A stretch of 64,000 nt of DNA, from positions 1-64,000 of the forward strand of contig NZ_JRKO01000022.1 in the NCBI RefSeq assembly GCF_000763885.1, read 5' to 3'. A program made the translations under genes and the position numbers. The notes beneath the pieces were generated by a model that saw nothing but the letters and a program-made list of their open reading frames with translations, had not been told where the DNA came from and searched no databases. Shown here one piece after another: positions 1 through 8,031 of the stretch; within the stretch, counting starts at the first letter, position 1, and each line of letters starts with the position of its first letter. The DNA comes from Paracoccus versutus. GTDB lineage: Bacteria > Pseudomonadota > Alphaproteobacteria > Rhodobacterales > Rhodobacteraceae.

Positions 1-273
1 CGGGGGGGTGCTGTGGGGGGGCGGGGTCTGGTCGGCAGCAGGCCCCGCGGCGGCGGGTGTGGTGGCGGGTGCGGTTTCCCCCCCGGCGGCGGGGGGGTCG
101 GTGATCTCGTCCACTGGACCCGGCACCTGGCCGGGGATCTCGGGATCGCTGGTCTCGTCGTTGAACCACCAGAGAAACCCCGCCAGCGCGATCAGCACGG
201 CCGCGAGGATGCCGATGATTGGGACGAGGTGGTGGCGTCTTTGCCTTTCCAGGTCGGTGCGGGGTGCGGACAT
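1..273 (-). CDS. Membrane-anchored proline/alanine-rich protein (3' end outside window)
   Basis: I do not recognise this family. The ATG is the complement of 271-273 and the frame is open to the window edge, giving 91 visible residues. A basic N-terminus (residues 1-15) precedes one hydrophobic helix (about 16-37, ending in WWF). An acidic stretch follows, then a low-complexity Pro/Ala/Thr tail that is still running at the edge. This suggests a single-pass inner-membrane protein with a periplasmic Pro-rich domain. The tail lies in very G/C-homopolymeric DNA, so sequencing error there is possible. Function is unknown. Confidence 0.6.
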   Translation of the reverse strand, partial: MSAPRTDLERQRRHHLVPIIGILAAVLIALAGFLWWFNDETSDPEIPGQVPGPVDEITDPPAAGGETAPATTPAAAGPAADQTPPPHSTPP

Positions 274-326
274 TGCAAAGCTCCTGTGCTGGTGTCGGAC
301 AGGCCCTAGACGGGACCCATTGGCGC

Positions 327-346
327 GGCCGCCCCGTCGGGCGGCC
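327..346 (-). terminator. Stem-loop terminator after the cysteine hydrolase gene
   Basis: A perfect 8-bp inverted repeat (GGCCGCCC / GGGCGGCC) with a 4-nt loop lies about 75 bases downstream of the minus-strand hydrolase stop. There is no long T-run, so termination is inferred from the stem alone. Confidence 0.45.
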
Positions 347-421
347 TTCCGCGGGGTCCCCCTCGGGCGTGCTTGGGGACGGCCATGGAAAGGAAACACC
401 CGCCGCCCCCGGCTTGTTCCC

Positions 422-1033
422 CTAGGCCGCGGCCCAGGCGTCCAGAACCTCGCCCAGCGGTGCGGTCTCGACCTGCTGCGAGAACCGCGTGCGGTAGAGC
501 GTCATCGCCGCGTCATGGCCTTGGTCGGTCGAGGAACAGACCGCATCGCCCACCAGCACCACCCGGTAGCCCAGGTCGACCGCGCCCATCACCGTGCCCA
601 GCACGCAGACGTCGGTCTCGCCGCCGGTGATCACCAGCGTGGTGATCCCGGCGCGGCGCAGCCAGCGGTGCAGCCGCCCGTCGTGCCAGGGCGAATAGAC
701 CGGCTTGTCGACCACCCTGGCCGGCGGCACATGCCGCGCCAGCTCGGGCAGCAGCTCGAGCCATGTCCGGTCCAGCCGCTCGCGCAGCATCTCGGGCCAT
801 TGCGCGTAATAGCGCGCCCAAGCGCCGGACGCCGCCCCGAGCCGCTCGGGCGGGATGAAGCGGGTGAAGACGGTGTGCTGCGGCCGCGCTTCGACCAGCG
901 TCGCAACCGCCGGCCGAACCTGCTCGATCCACGGCACCGCCCAGGCAGAGCCGGGCCCGAACAGCCGCTGCATGTCGACGCAAAGATGAACCGTCGCCGC
1001 CGGAAGGCGGCCGAAGCGAAGGGTTTCTGCCAT
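422..1033 (-). CDS. Isochorismatase-like cysteine hydrolase
   Basis: A 203-residue cytosolic alpha/beta hydrolase of the isochorismatase-like superfamily. These enzymes hydrolyse amides or vinyl ethers such as nicotinamide, carbamoylsarcosine and isochorismate. The catalytic triad is in place: Asp20 (VHLCVDMQ), Lys110 (VVDKPVYSP) and Cys143 (ETDVCVLGT), with the GGETDVCV nucleophile-elbow context. The length is normal for the family. It stands alone, divergent from the histidine kinase gene. A GGAAC-N16-GGTT element ends about 40 bases before its ATG, which suggests stress control. The substrate cannot be told from the sequence. Confidence 0.88.
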   Translation of the reverse strand: MAETLRFGRLPAATVHLCVDMQRLFGPGSAWAVPWIEQVRPAVATLVEARPQHTVFTRFIPPERLGAASGAWARYYAQWPEMLRERLDRTWLELLPELARHVPPARVVDKPVYSPWHDGRLHRWLRRAGITTLVITGGETDVCVLGTVMGAVDLGYRVVLVGDAVCSSTDQGHDAAMTLYRTRFSQQVETAPLGEVLDAWAAA

Positions 1034-1071
1034 GGCGCCGGGGGTCTTGATGATCGGGACGTTCCATGCAG

Positions 1072-1096
1072 AACCGGGCAGCGCCGCAATCGTTCC
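1072..1096 (-). promoter_or_regulatory. Candidate EcfG-type promoter of the cysteine hydrolase
   Basis: On the minus strand GGAAC (1096-1092), 16 bases and GGTT (1075-1072) match the alphaproteobacterial general-stress consensus GGAAC-N16/17-CGTT with one mismatch. The expected start site is about 30 bases before the ATG. The same layout recurs at sodC, the carboxylate-amine ligase and other genes here. Confidence 0.5.
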
Positions 1097-1128
1097 GTGT
1101 CAGGGCCTGGGGCGGGCGAGTTTTTCCG

Positions 1129-1153
1129 GGAACATTCCCGCGCCCGGCCGGTT
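1129..1153 (+). promoter_or_regulatory. Candidate EcfG-type promoter of the HWE histidine kinase
   Basis: GGAAC (1129-1133), 16 bases, then GGTT (1150-1153), facing the kinase gene. It overlaps a small palindrome (CGGGAA-CA-TTCCCG, 1127-1140). It lies about 180 bases before the chosen start, much farther than at the other genes, so it is a weaker call. Confidence 0.35.
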
Positions 1154-1335
1154 GGGTGGCGCATGATTTCGTGCGGCGGGCCGCGATCGCGGCCGGCACG
1201 AGCCGGCGCCGGTCATTTTCCCCGGCGCCGCGTGCCAGGATGGGAAACCGCCGGACAATGTCCCGCGTTGCGCTATTTTGCGTCGGACGGGGACGGGCAT
1301 ACCGGATGGGGCGGCAGCAGCGCGACGGAGGGGCG

Positions 1336-2430
1336 ATGGACGGATCGGTGCATTTTCTGGATGGCGGCGGCGAGATGGGCAGGGCGATCCGCGACCATGA
1401 CTGGTCCGGCAACGCGCTTGGCCCGCCCGACGGCTGGCCCTCGGCGCTGAAGATCGCGCTGGGGATGGCGCTGAACTCGAAATTCCCGAAATGCATCGTC
1501 TGGGGTCCGGGGCTGATCACCCTGCACAACGACGCCTTTCGCCCGATCCTGGGCGACAAGGGCAACGTGCTGGGCCGGTCCTTCGCCGAGGTCTGGAGCG
1601 AGGCTTGGGAGGAGATCGGCCCCCTCGCCGAGCGCGCCTATGCCGGCGAGGCGACCTTCATCGAGGATTTTCCGCTGGTCATCGACCGCTACGGCTATCC
1701 CGAGCAATGCCATTTCACCTTTTGCTACAGCCCGATCCGCGACGAGAACGGGGTGGTGCGCGGCATGATCGACACGGTGATCGAGACCACCGGCAAGGTC
1801 GAGGCCACCCGCCAGCTGCGGCTGGTGAACGGCGAGCTGGGCCACCGGATCAAGAACACGCTGACCGTGGTCTCGGCCATCGTCAACCAGACGCTGCTGA
1901 GCCATGACGGCCCCGAGGCGCGCGAGATCCTGCGCCAGCGCATCGGTGCCCTGGCCCAGGCGCAGACGCTGCTGACCGATTCCAGCGCGCTGGATGCCGA
2001 AATCGGCCAGGTGGTCCGGCAGGCGCTGACGCCGTTTCGCACCGGGCAGCGGCGCTTCCGCATCGCCGGCCCGCCGGTGCGGCTGTCGGCCAGGCAGGCG
2101 CTGACCCTGGCGCTGGCCATCAACGAACTGGCGACCAACGCGCTGAAATACGGCGCGCTGTCGGTCCCGCAGGGCGCGGTGGACCTGGGCTGGACCGGCG
2201 GGCGGCCGGGCAGCGACGACCCGTTCCGGCTGCTCTGGGCGGAATCGGGCGGCCCGCCCGTCGCCTCCCATGCCGGCAAGGGCTTCGGCTCGCTCATCAT
2301 CGAGGAGGCGCTGGCCCAGGACTTCATGGGCGAAAGCGTGATCCGCCACGAGCCCGAGGGGCTGCGCTGCGAATTGCACAGCCGCATGAGCCACCTGGGC
2401 GCGGGCGAGGGCGAGGGTGCGCCGGGCTGA
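1336..2430 (+). CDS. HWE-family sensor histidine kinase with N-terminal PAS-like domain
   Basis: A soluble 364-residue sensor kinase. Residues about 25-155 form a PAS-like input domain with the WGPGLITLHNDAF pattern typical of this group. The phospho-acceptor is His170 (GHRIKNTL). The ATP-binding N box is INELATNALKYG (262-273). Trp301 and Glu303 (WAE) give the W-x-E motif that, with the His, names the HWE family, and a G box lies near 314-322. There are no membrane segments. The start was chosen for the GGAGGGG ribosome site at 1326-1332. HWE kinases often feed PhyR/NepR/EcfG stress signalling, which fits the stress-type promoters around it. No partner response regulator is in the window. 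Confidence 0.88.
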   Translation: MDGSVHFLDGGGEMGRAIRDHDWSGNALGPPDGWPSALKIALGMALNSKFPKCIVWGPGLITLHNDAFRPILGDKGNVLGRSFAEVWSEAWEEIGPLAERAYAGEATFIEDFPLVIDRYGYPEQCHFTFCYSPIRDENGVVRGMIDTVIETTGKVEATRQLRLVNGELGHRIKNTLTVVSAIVNQTLLSHDGPEAREILRQRIGALAQAQTLLTDSSALDAEIGQVVRQALTPFRTGQRRFRIAGPPVRLSARQALTLALAINELATNALKYGALSVPQGAVDLGWTGGRPGSDDPFRLLWAESGGPPVASHAGKGFGSLIIEEALAQDFMGESVIRHEPEGLRCELHSRMSHLGAGEGEGAPG

Positions 2431-2446
2431 TCCCGGCGCCGCTGGC

Positions 2447-2944
2447 CTATTCGATCACCGCGCAGGCCAGCCGGTCGCCGGCGCCGCCGGTGGGCTGGGT
2501 CTGGTAGTCGTCGGGGCCGGCATGGATCATCAGCGCCCGGCCCTTGATCGCATTGTCGCCCTCGGCCAGCGTCACCAGCGGGTTGAAGACCTGCGCCCGC
2601 GCCGTGCCCTCGGCATCGACCCAGATATTGGGCATGTCGCCGGCATGGGGGCCGCCCTCGGCCAGCACGCCATGCGGGGCTTGCGAGGGGTTGAAGTGGC
2701 CGCCCGCCGATTCATGGCCGGTGGCGTGGTCGCAGCTGCCGGTTTCGTGGACGTGGAAGGCGACCCATTGGCTGGCCGGCAGCCCGGTCGCCTCGACCTC
2801 GATCAGCACGCCGGTCGGCGTCGCCGTCAGCGCCGCGGTTCCGGCCTCTTGCCCCTCGGTGTCAAGGAAAACCGCCTTGGCATCCTGGGCATGGGCCGAA
2901 AGCGGCATCAGGGCGAGGCCGAGGGCCAGAAGATATTTGGGCAT
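2447..2944 (-). CDS. sodC: Periplasmic Cu/Zn superoxide dismutase
   Basis: A 165-residue secreted enzyme that dismutates superoxide to hydrogen peroxide and oxygen in the periplasm. A signal peptide covers about residues 1-19 (cut after AHA). The copper ligands sit in FHVHETG and GGHFNP, followed by GDMPNI and RALMIHAGPDD near the C-terminus. The two cysteines of the structural disulfide are in GSCDH and LACAVIE. Length and order match bacterial SodC. A GGAAC-N17-GGTT element lies 35-60 bases upstream, consistent with general-stress induction. Confidence 0.95.
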   Translation of the reverse strand: MPKYLLALGLALMPLSAHAQDAKAVFLDTEGQEAGTAALTATPTGVLIEVEATGLPASQWVAFHVHETGSCDHATGHESAGGHFNPSQAPHGVLAEGGPHAGDMPNIWVDAEGTARAQVFNPLVTLAEGDNAIKGRALMIHAGPDDYQTQPTGGAGDRLACAVIE

Positions 2945-2978
2945 TGCTGTTTCTCCCAGTGCTGCATGTCGGCGGGGG

Positions 2979-3004
2979 AACCCCCGGCCCGCGGGCTTTG
3001 TTCC
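2979..3004 (-). promoter_or_regulatory. Candidate EcfG-type promoter of sodC
   Basis: On the minus strand GGAAC (3004-3000), 17 bases, GGTT (2982-2979). The predicted start site is near 2972, about 28 bases before the sodC ATG. Confidence 0.5.
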
Positions 3005-3036
3005 CGCGAGCCGGGGAAATCCGCCGCCAGGCCGGA

Positions 3037-4167
3037 TCACAGGCCGCGGCGGAACTCTTCGACCAGCCAGGCGACGATGCTGCGAAAGGCTTCCTGCGGC
3101 GTGGCGCCGGCGGCCATGGCCGAGGCGAACAGCGCCCGCTGCCGCTCGGCCGCGCTGCCGCGGGCGATCATGTCGCGCAGCCCGGCCACCGCGGGCTGGC
3201 TGTCCAGCGCATCGGCATCCTCGGCGATGGCGGCAAGCCAGCCCTCGGCGATCTCGTCGAAGGGAAGGATGCGGCGGGTGCCGAAGTCGATCAGCCCCTC
3301 CGTCAGCCCATAGCGGGTCGCGCGCCAGCGGTTCTCGCCCAGCAGGAAGTTGTCGTATTGCCGCCAGCGCAGGTTCTGCCGCGACAGCCGCCACAACATG
3401 CGCAGCGTCGCCTGCACCAGCGCGACCAGGGTGATCGTGTCATCCAGCCGGGGGCAGGCGTCGCAGATCCGGGTCTCGAGCGTGGGAAAGCGCGCCGAGG
3501 GGCGCAGATCCCACCAGATCTTGCTGGCATCGCCGATGATCCCGGTCTCGGTCAGCGCCGCGACCGAGCGGTCGTATTCGGCCCAGCTGCCCAGCCGCGG
3601 CGGCAGGCCGGTGCGGGGATAGCCGGCAAAGACCGTGGTGCGATACGAGGCGAGCAGCGTATCCTCGCCCAGCCAGAACGGGCTCGAGGCCGAAAGCGCC
3701 AGCAGATGCGGCAGGAACCACGAGAACTGGTTCATCAGGTCGATGCGCATGTCCTGGTCGGGGATGCCGACATGGACATGCATGCCGCAGATCAGCATGC
3801 GCCGGGACACCCCGCCCATTTCTTGCGAAAGCTGGTTGTAGCGGTCCTTGTCGGTATGGTCCTGGCTGCGCCAGTCCGCGACCGGATGGCAGGCGACGGA
3901 AATCGGCGCCAGGCCGAATTCGGCGGCATGGCGGGCGATGCTGCCACGCAGCCGGGCCAGATGATCGCGCGCCTCGCGCACATCGGCGGCGACGGGGGTG
4001 CCGATCTCGATCTGGCAGCGCAGGAACTCGGGGCCGACCTGGTCGGCCAACTCGGCCTTGCAGGCGGCCATCAGCGCATCGGGTGCCTCGCGCACGTCGC
4101 CGGTTTCAACATCGACCAGCAGGTATTCCTCTTCGACGCCCAGCGAGAATTCGGGCTCGTCGGCCAT
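3037..4167 (-). CDS. Carboxylate-amine ligase, YbdK / GCS2 family
   Basis: A 376-residue member of glutamate-cysteine ligase family 2. Known members ligate an amino acid to a carboxylate using ATP; YbdK itself has weak gamma-glutamyl-cysteine ligase activity. Family markers are the N-terminal FSLGVEEEYLLVD, the HVHVGI motif with CGM before it, and DLRPSARFPTLETRICD. The length is typical. It is transcribed alone from a GGAAC-N17-GGTT element 30 bases upstream. Gene neighbours (sodC, small stress proteins) suggest a role in redox or osmotic stress, but the true substrate is not evident. Confidence 0.9.
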   Translation of the reverse strand: MADEPEFSLGVEEEYLLVDVETGDVREAPDALMAACKAELADQVGPEFLRCQIEIGTPVAADVREARDHLARLRGSIARHAAEFGLAPISVACHPVADWRSQDHTDKDRYNQLSQEMGGVSRRMLICGMHVHVGIPDQDMRIDLMNQFSWFLPHLLALSASSPFWLGEDTLLASYRTTVFAGYPRTGLPPRLGSWAEYDRSVAALTETGIIGDASKIWWDLRPSARFPTLETRICDACPRLDDTITLVALVQATLRMLWRLSRQNLRWRQYDNFLLGENRWRATRYGLTEGLIDFGTRRILPFDEIAEGWLAAIAEDADALDSQPAVAGLRDMIARGSAAERQRALFASAMAAGATPQEAFRSIVAWLVEEFRRGL

Positions 4168-4203
4168 GTGCTGTCCCTTTCGTCAGATGCCGCCTTCAGG
4201 CCG

Positions 4204-4229
4204 AACCCCAAGCGGGCGGCGGTTGTTCC
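4204..4229 (-). promoter_or_regulatory. Candidate EcfG-type promoter of the carboxylate-amine ligase
   Basis: On the minus strand GGAAC (4229-4225), 17 bases, GGTT (4207-4204). The predicted start is about 30 bases before the ATG at 4167, the same spacing as at sodC. Confidence 0.5.
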
Positions 4230-4271
4230 CGCCACCGATGCCGGCGGATGGTCTCGCAGGGCAGGGGGCTT

Positions 4272-4523
4272 TCAGCCCTCGGCCTGGTCCGCTGGCTTGC
4301 CGCTGCGCTTGCGATGCCGGCTTTCCTGGTTTTCGCCCCTGGGCGTGGGATCGCCGTCCTCCTTGGCCTCGGCCCGCGGCTTGGGGGACTCGGCGATCTC
4401 CTGGTGCGGGTGCTTGGCCGCGTCCAGATAGGGGCGGGGGTCGAAATCCTTGCCGGCGTTGCTGGTATCCACGCGCTTTTCGATGATCTGCCGCTGCTGC
4501 TGGCGGGTCTTCTTGCCGATCAT
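4272..4523 (-). CDS. Small charged hypothetical protein (83 aa)
   Basis: Unrecognised. The 83-residue product is strongly hydrophilic, rich in Lys, Arg, Glu, Gln and Pro, with no signal peptide or membrane helix, and is probably disordered. The N-terminus (MIGKKTRQQQRQIIEKR) is helical and basic; the rest is Pro/Glu/Lys-rich. It starts 26 bases after the stop of the 65-residue gene and has a GGAG-type ribosome site, so the two probably share the upstream stress-type promoter. A small cytosolic stress protein is a reasonable guess. Confidence 0.6.
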   Translation of the reverse strand: MIGKKTRQQQRQIIEKRVDTSNAGKDFDPRPYLDAAKHPHQEIAESPKPRAEAKEDGDPTPRGENQESRHRKRSGKPADQAEG

Positions 4524-4549
4524 GTCCGGTCTCCTTTTCCTCCGGCTGG

Positions 4550-4747
4550 CTATTTGTTCTCGCGGCCGCGCTGGCGGGGGTCTATGCCGCCCTGCGGGGT
4601 GGTGTCGTTCAGCACGTCGCCTTCGAAGGTGTTCTCGCCGCCGATCTCGGGGTCCTTGCGACCGGCGCCCTTGGAGCGGCCGATGCCCGGATCGTGCCGC
4701 AGGTCCGCGTCCGAGGGCTGGCTGGGCTTGGGTTGCTTGTCGGTCAT
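4550..4747 (-). CDS. Small hydrophilic hypothetical protein (65 aa)
   Basis: Unrecognised. The 65-residue, Asp/Gly/Pro-rich, low-hydrophobicity product looks intrinsically disordered. The ATG at 4747 follows an AAGGAACA ribosome site. It is the first gene of a likely two-gene unit with the 83-residue protein, and a GGAAC-N16-GGTT element lies 44-68 bases before its start. This makes it a candidate general-stress protein; the family is not identified. Confidence 0.65.
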   Translation of the reverse strand: MTDKQPKPSQPSDADLRHDPGIGRSKGAGRKDPEIGGENTFEGDVLNDTTPQGGIDPRQRGRENK

Positions 4748-4790
4748 GTCGGTGTTCCTTGCTGAAGGATTTCCGGGAAAGAAGGCGGAC

Positions 4791-4815
4791 AACCGCCAAG
4801 CCCGGACAATGTTCC
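4791..4815 (-). promoter_or_regulatory. Candidate EcfG-type promoter of the two small charged proteins
   Basis: On the minus strand GGAAC (4815-4811), 16 bases, GGTT (4794-4791), with a predicted start about 37 bases before the ATG at 4747. Confidence 0.5.
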
Positions 4816-4947
4816 AGGCCGGGCGGGCCGCCGCCGCAAGCGCCGCCGGATTGGGCAGGACGGCCATTTTCCGCCCAGGGGTTTGCGCTTGCGCGTTGAC
4901 TCTGCAAGCACGCCCGAGGGCACCGCTCAGGACATGAGGAGTTGAGC

Positions 4948-5073
4948 ATGCCACATGAAACCGTTTTCGCCTCCGCCCTGGTGTTCGGCGTCATCGCCAG
5001 CGCCAGCATCGCGGCCGCGTCGGTGCTGACCATGCAGTCCATGGGGCTGTGGGTCGGACCGCCCCGATTCTAG
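4948..5073 (+). CDS. Small single-helix membrane protein (41 aa)
   Basis: An ATG at 4948 with a GAGGAG ribosome site 8-12 bases upstream opens a 41-residue frame. The product is a single hydrophobic Ala/Ser/Val-rich helix (about residues 6-29) with a short hydrophilic tail ending PPRF. It is divergent from the two small charged proteins, so it may share their regulatory region. The good ribosome site and helix support translation, but I cannot assign a family. Confidence 0.5.
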   Translation: MPHETVFASALVFGVIASASIAAASVLTMQSMGLWVGPPRF

Positions 5074-5172
5074 CGGGGCGCCTGCCTGCCGCGATGCCCA
5101 GGCGTTGCGGCAGGCTGGGGTTGCTGGCCCGCAGGAACCGCGTTCCTCCGAAACCGCTATGGGTCTGGTTAT

Positions 5173-5667
5173 GTGCCCCCCGTCGAGGACGGCGCCGGTC
5201 GATCCGCGAGACAGGAGGATGACAAGGCAGATCGTTTGAGGGATGAAGAGCGCAACCGCCGCGACCGAAACCATTCCGATCGCGAGGATTGGCGCGGCGC
5301 CTATGGCCGCGACGACGACCACGACCCGGCTATGGCGATTATGGGCGCGGGGCCATGGCGCCGGGGATTTCCGGTGGGATGACGGCCATGGCCGGGTGGC
5401 CTTGGCGATTATCGCTGCGGCTACCGGGACGATGACGGCTGGCGCGACGGCCGGGATTGGGACTGGATGGACCCCGCCGGGGACGACGCGGCGTCCTGCT
5501 TCGGCCCGGAGGAGGCCGAGCGCCGCCGGCAGGACGCGTAGCGCGACCATGACGAGTGCCGCCGCGGCTGTCGCTGTGCGGACGACCGAATCGGCGAGGG
5601 CAGGTGCGCCCGCTATCGCGACGGCTGGCCTTGCGCCGGGTCCGGCGGCGGGCCGGGCCGATGCCCC
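5173..5667 (+). pseudogene. Arg/Asp/Gly-rich protein frame broken by two stops
   Basis: One reading frame keeps the same character for about 490 bases although it is cut by TGA at 5380-5382 and TAG at 5539-5541. Part 1 (GTG at 5173) is rich in RD, RDD and DH pairs. Part 2 reads YRCGYRDDDGWRDGRDWDW. Part 3 is Cys-rich and repeats the RYRDGW theme. Shared composition across both stops suggests a decayed gene for a low-complexity protein rather than chance. The family is unknown. The end runs into the 3' end of the opposing receptor gene. Confidence 0.4.
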
Positions 5668-7875
5668 CTAGAAGGAGTTGCTGAGGCCCAGGTAGAGCCG
5701 CCGCCCCTCCACCATGCTTTCGTCCGGCACCACGTTGGCGACGTTGTAAAGGCCGATGGCGCCGGTCACGCCTTCGCGCAGGCGGTAGTCCAGTCCCAGA
5801 TCGACGACCAGATGCGCCCGCAGCCCGGCGGTGCGGCCAAGCGCCTGCGAGGTGCTGCGATAGCGGGCGCGGGCCCAGAGGTTCAGCGCCTCGTCCGGCT
5901 GCCAGTCCAGCGCCAGGTTCAGCATGTGCCGGGGCAGGTTGTGAAAGGGCTGCCCGGCGTTGCGGCCGCTGGCGATGCGGGAATCCGACCAGGTGTAATT
6001 CGCCGACACCGTCGCATCCCCCAGCGGGATGTCCAGCGTCAGTTCGACCCCGCGCAGCCGGGCTTCGTCCTGGTTGCGGTATTGCGTGACCGCCACGTAA
6101 TGCGCGCCGTTCAGCACGCAGGCCGGGGCCTGACCGGCGGGCGTGCGGCACAGGTCCACCCGGCCGATGCGGTCGCGAAACCGCGTGTAGAAGGCGGTCG
6201 CCCCGAACTGGAGGCCGGTTTGCCCCTCCCACACCAGGCCCAGTTCGTAATTGCTGCTCCGCTCGGGCTTCAGGGCGCTGTTGCCGCGGTCGCGCGAGCG
6301 GCCGTCGCCGCCCGACGGCTCCCACACCCCGTCGTCGGCCTGTTTCAGCGCCGGCACCCGGTAGCCGCTGCCGAACCCGCCCTTGATGGTCAGGCCGGGC
6401 AGGGGGCGCCAGACCGCATAGGCCCTGGGCGTCAGCTGCGCGCCGTATCTCTGGTTGCGGTCGTGGCGCAGGCCCAGCGTCAGGGTCAGGTCGGGCGACA
6501 GCGCCAGCCTGCCCTCGGCGTAAAGCGCCTGGTGCCAGCGGCCGGGATCGGTGACGGCGGAATCGGGCAGGCGGCCGGGGTCGTGCCGGGTGCGCTCGTG
6601 GCGATGCTCGAACCCGAAGGTCAGGTGATGCCGCCCCCAGGGCTGGGTCGAGCGGGTGCCGAAGGTCAGCGCCTCGTGCCCGCTGCGATTGCCGGCATCG
6701 AAATCCGTGGTCTCGCGGAACAGGAAGGAAACCGTCTCGGCCTCGTCGCCGCGGCGCAGGCGGTGGGTCAGGCTGGTGCCCCGGTCGCGAATCACGGTCG
6801 GGGCCGGGGCTGCGGGCCCGCCCTCGTCCAGCCGCAGGCGGCTGCCCCACAGGTCCAGCTCCAGCGACTGGTCCGGCGCCGGGGTCCAGCCCAGCCTGCC
6901 GCCCAGGTTGGCCCGCCGCCCGGAGGACGAAGGCGCGACGGCCCCGTCCTGGCGATGGCGCGAGCCGTAGAGCATCAGCCCCAGCCGGTCGCGGACCAGC
7001 GGCCCGCCCAGCATGAAGCGCGCCTCGTTCGTCCCGCCGGGGCCGATGTCATGCGTCAGGCCAAGGTCCAGCCTGCCCGTCCAGGCGTCGGGCACCGGCC
7101 GGGTGATGACGTTGACGACGCCGCCCGAGGCCGCCGATCCGTAAAGCGCCGACATCGGGCCCCGGATCACCTCGATCCGGTCGATGGCGGGGACGGGGGG
7201 CAGAAAGCCGGCCTTGGCGCCCACGCCGCGCCCGTTATAGGCGGCCTCCTCGGAGGCGCTGAGCGGCTTGCCGTCAATCATGAACAGCACATAGGGCTGC
7301 CCCATGCCGCGCAGGGTGATCGGGGTGCCGCCGTCGCGGCCCGGCGCGCCGACGAACAGGCCCGGCACGTCACGCAGCGCCTCGGCCAGGGTCGGGCCGG
7401 GGCGGCGGGCCAGCTCCCCGGCCCCGACCACGGTCATCGTCGCGGGCGCATCGGCCAGCTGCTGGGGATAGCCGGTCGCCGTGACCACGACGGTCTTCAG
7501 CGTGACCGTGGGCGCGGCCTCATCCGCCGGCGCCGGCAGTTCGACGACCAGGCTGCCCTGCGCGGTAAAGCGATGCCGGCCCCGCCCCGCGGGCAGCACG
7601 CTGCGCAGGGCCGCGTCCAGCGTCATGCGCCCGGAAAGCGGCGGGGCCACCAGGGCCGCGCCATCCCCCTCGACCAGCACGGAGAGGCCCGCGACCTGCC
7701 CGATGCGGTTGAGCGTCCGCGCCAGCGGCTGCGCGGGAATGTCGAAGTCGTATTCCGCCGCCGCGGCTTGCCCGGCCGCCGCGACGGCCGGCGCGGGCGC
7801 GGCGGCGCAGCCCAGCGACAGCAGGACGGCCAGCCCGAGCAGCGAGACCCCGTATCGAGACAAGAGCGGCGACAT
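5668..7875 (-). CDS. TonB-dependent ferric-ligand receptor with STN signalling domain (FecA-like)
   Basis: A 735-residue outer-membrane receptor. The signal peptide covers about residues 1-34. An STN (secretin/TonB N-terminal) domain spans about 38-90 (FDIPAQPLARTLNRIGQ...GRMTLDAAL), then a plug domain from about 115 (TVVVTATGYPQQLADAPATMTV) through IEVIRGPMSALYGSAASGGVVNV, then the beta-barrel ending in a C-terminal Phe. STN receptors signal through a FecR anti-sigma factor to a FecI sigma factor; both are encoded just upstream on the same strand. The ligand is probably a ferric siderophore but cannot be named. Confidence 0.93.
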   Translation of the reverse strand: MSPLLSRYGVSLLGLAVLLSLGCAAAPAPAVAAAGQAAAAEYDFDIPAQPLARTLNRIGQVAGLSVLVEGDGAALVAPPLSGRMTLDAALRSVLPAGRGRHRFTAQGSLVVELPAPADEAAPTVTLKTVVVTATGYPQQLADAPATMTVVGAGELARRPGPTLAEALRDVPGLFVGAPGRDGGTPITLRGMGQPYVLFMIDGKPLSASEEAAYNGRGVGAKAGFLPPVPAIDRIEVIRGPMSALYGSAASGGVVNVITRPVPDAWTGRLDLGLTHDIGPGGTNEARFMLGGPLVRDRLGLMLYGSRHRQDGAVAPSSSGRRANLGGRLGWTPAPDQSLELDLWGSRLRLDEGGPAAPAPTVIRDRGTSLTHRLRRGDEAETVSFLFRETTDFDAGNRSGHEALTFGTRSTQPWGRHHLTFGFEHRHERTRHDPGRLPDSAVTDPGRWHQALYAEGRLALSPDLTLTLGLRHDRNQRYGAQLTPRAYAVWRPLPGLTIKGGFGSGYRVPALKQADDGVWEPSGGDGRSRDRGNSALKPERSSNYELGLVWEGQTGLQFGATAFYTRFRDRIGRVDLCRTPAGQAPACVLNGAHYVAVTQYRNQDEARLRGVELTLDIPLGDATVSANYTWSDSRIASGRNAGQPFHNLPRHMLNLALDWQPDEALNLWARARYRSTSQALGRTAGLRAHLVVDLGLDYRLREGVTGAIGLYNVANVVPDESMVEGRRLYLGLSNSF

Positions 7876-8031
7876 CGTTCCTTCCGTGCGAGGGGCCGGC
7901 CGAATGCCGCCCCACACATGCTCGACGCATGAGCCGGCGGCACGCTGAACCCGCGGTTTCGTTTTTCAGGCGCTGGCGGAAGGGCTGGCGGAAACGGGCA
8001 AGGGCGGCGCGCCCCGGCCCGGAATGCAGGG

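Noticed and set aside
395..420. EcfG-type promoter for the first, partial gene (GGAAC-N17-TGTT on the minus strand)
   Set aside because: It lies about 115 bases from the start, with the terminator hairpin 327-346 between, and the second half is a poor match.
5134..5158. EcfG-type element before the Arg/Asp-rich pseudogene (GGAAC-N16-CGCT)
   Set aside because: Second half mismatched and only about 15 bases from the supposed start, too close for a normal leader.
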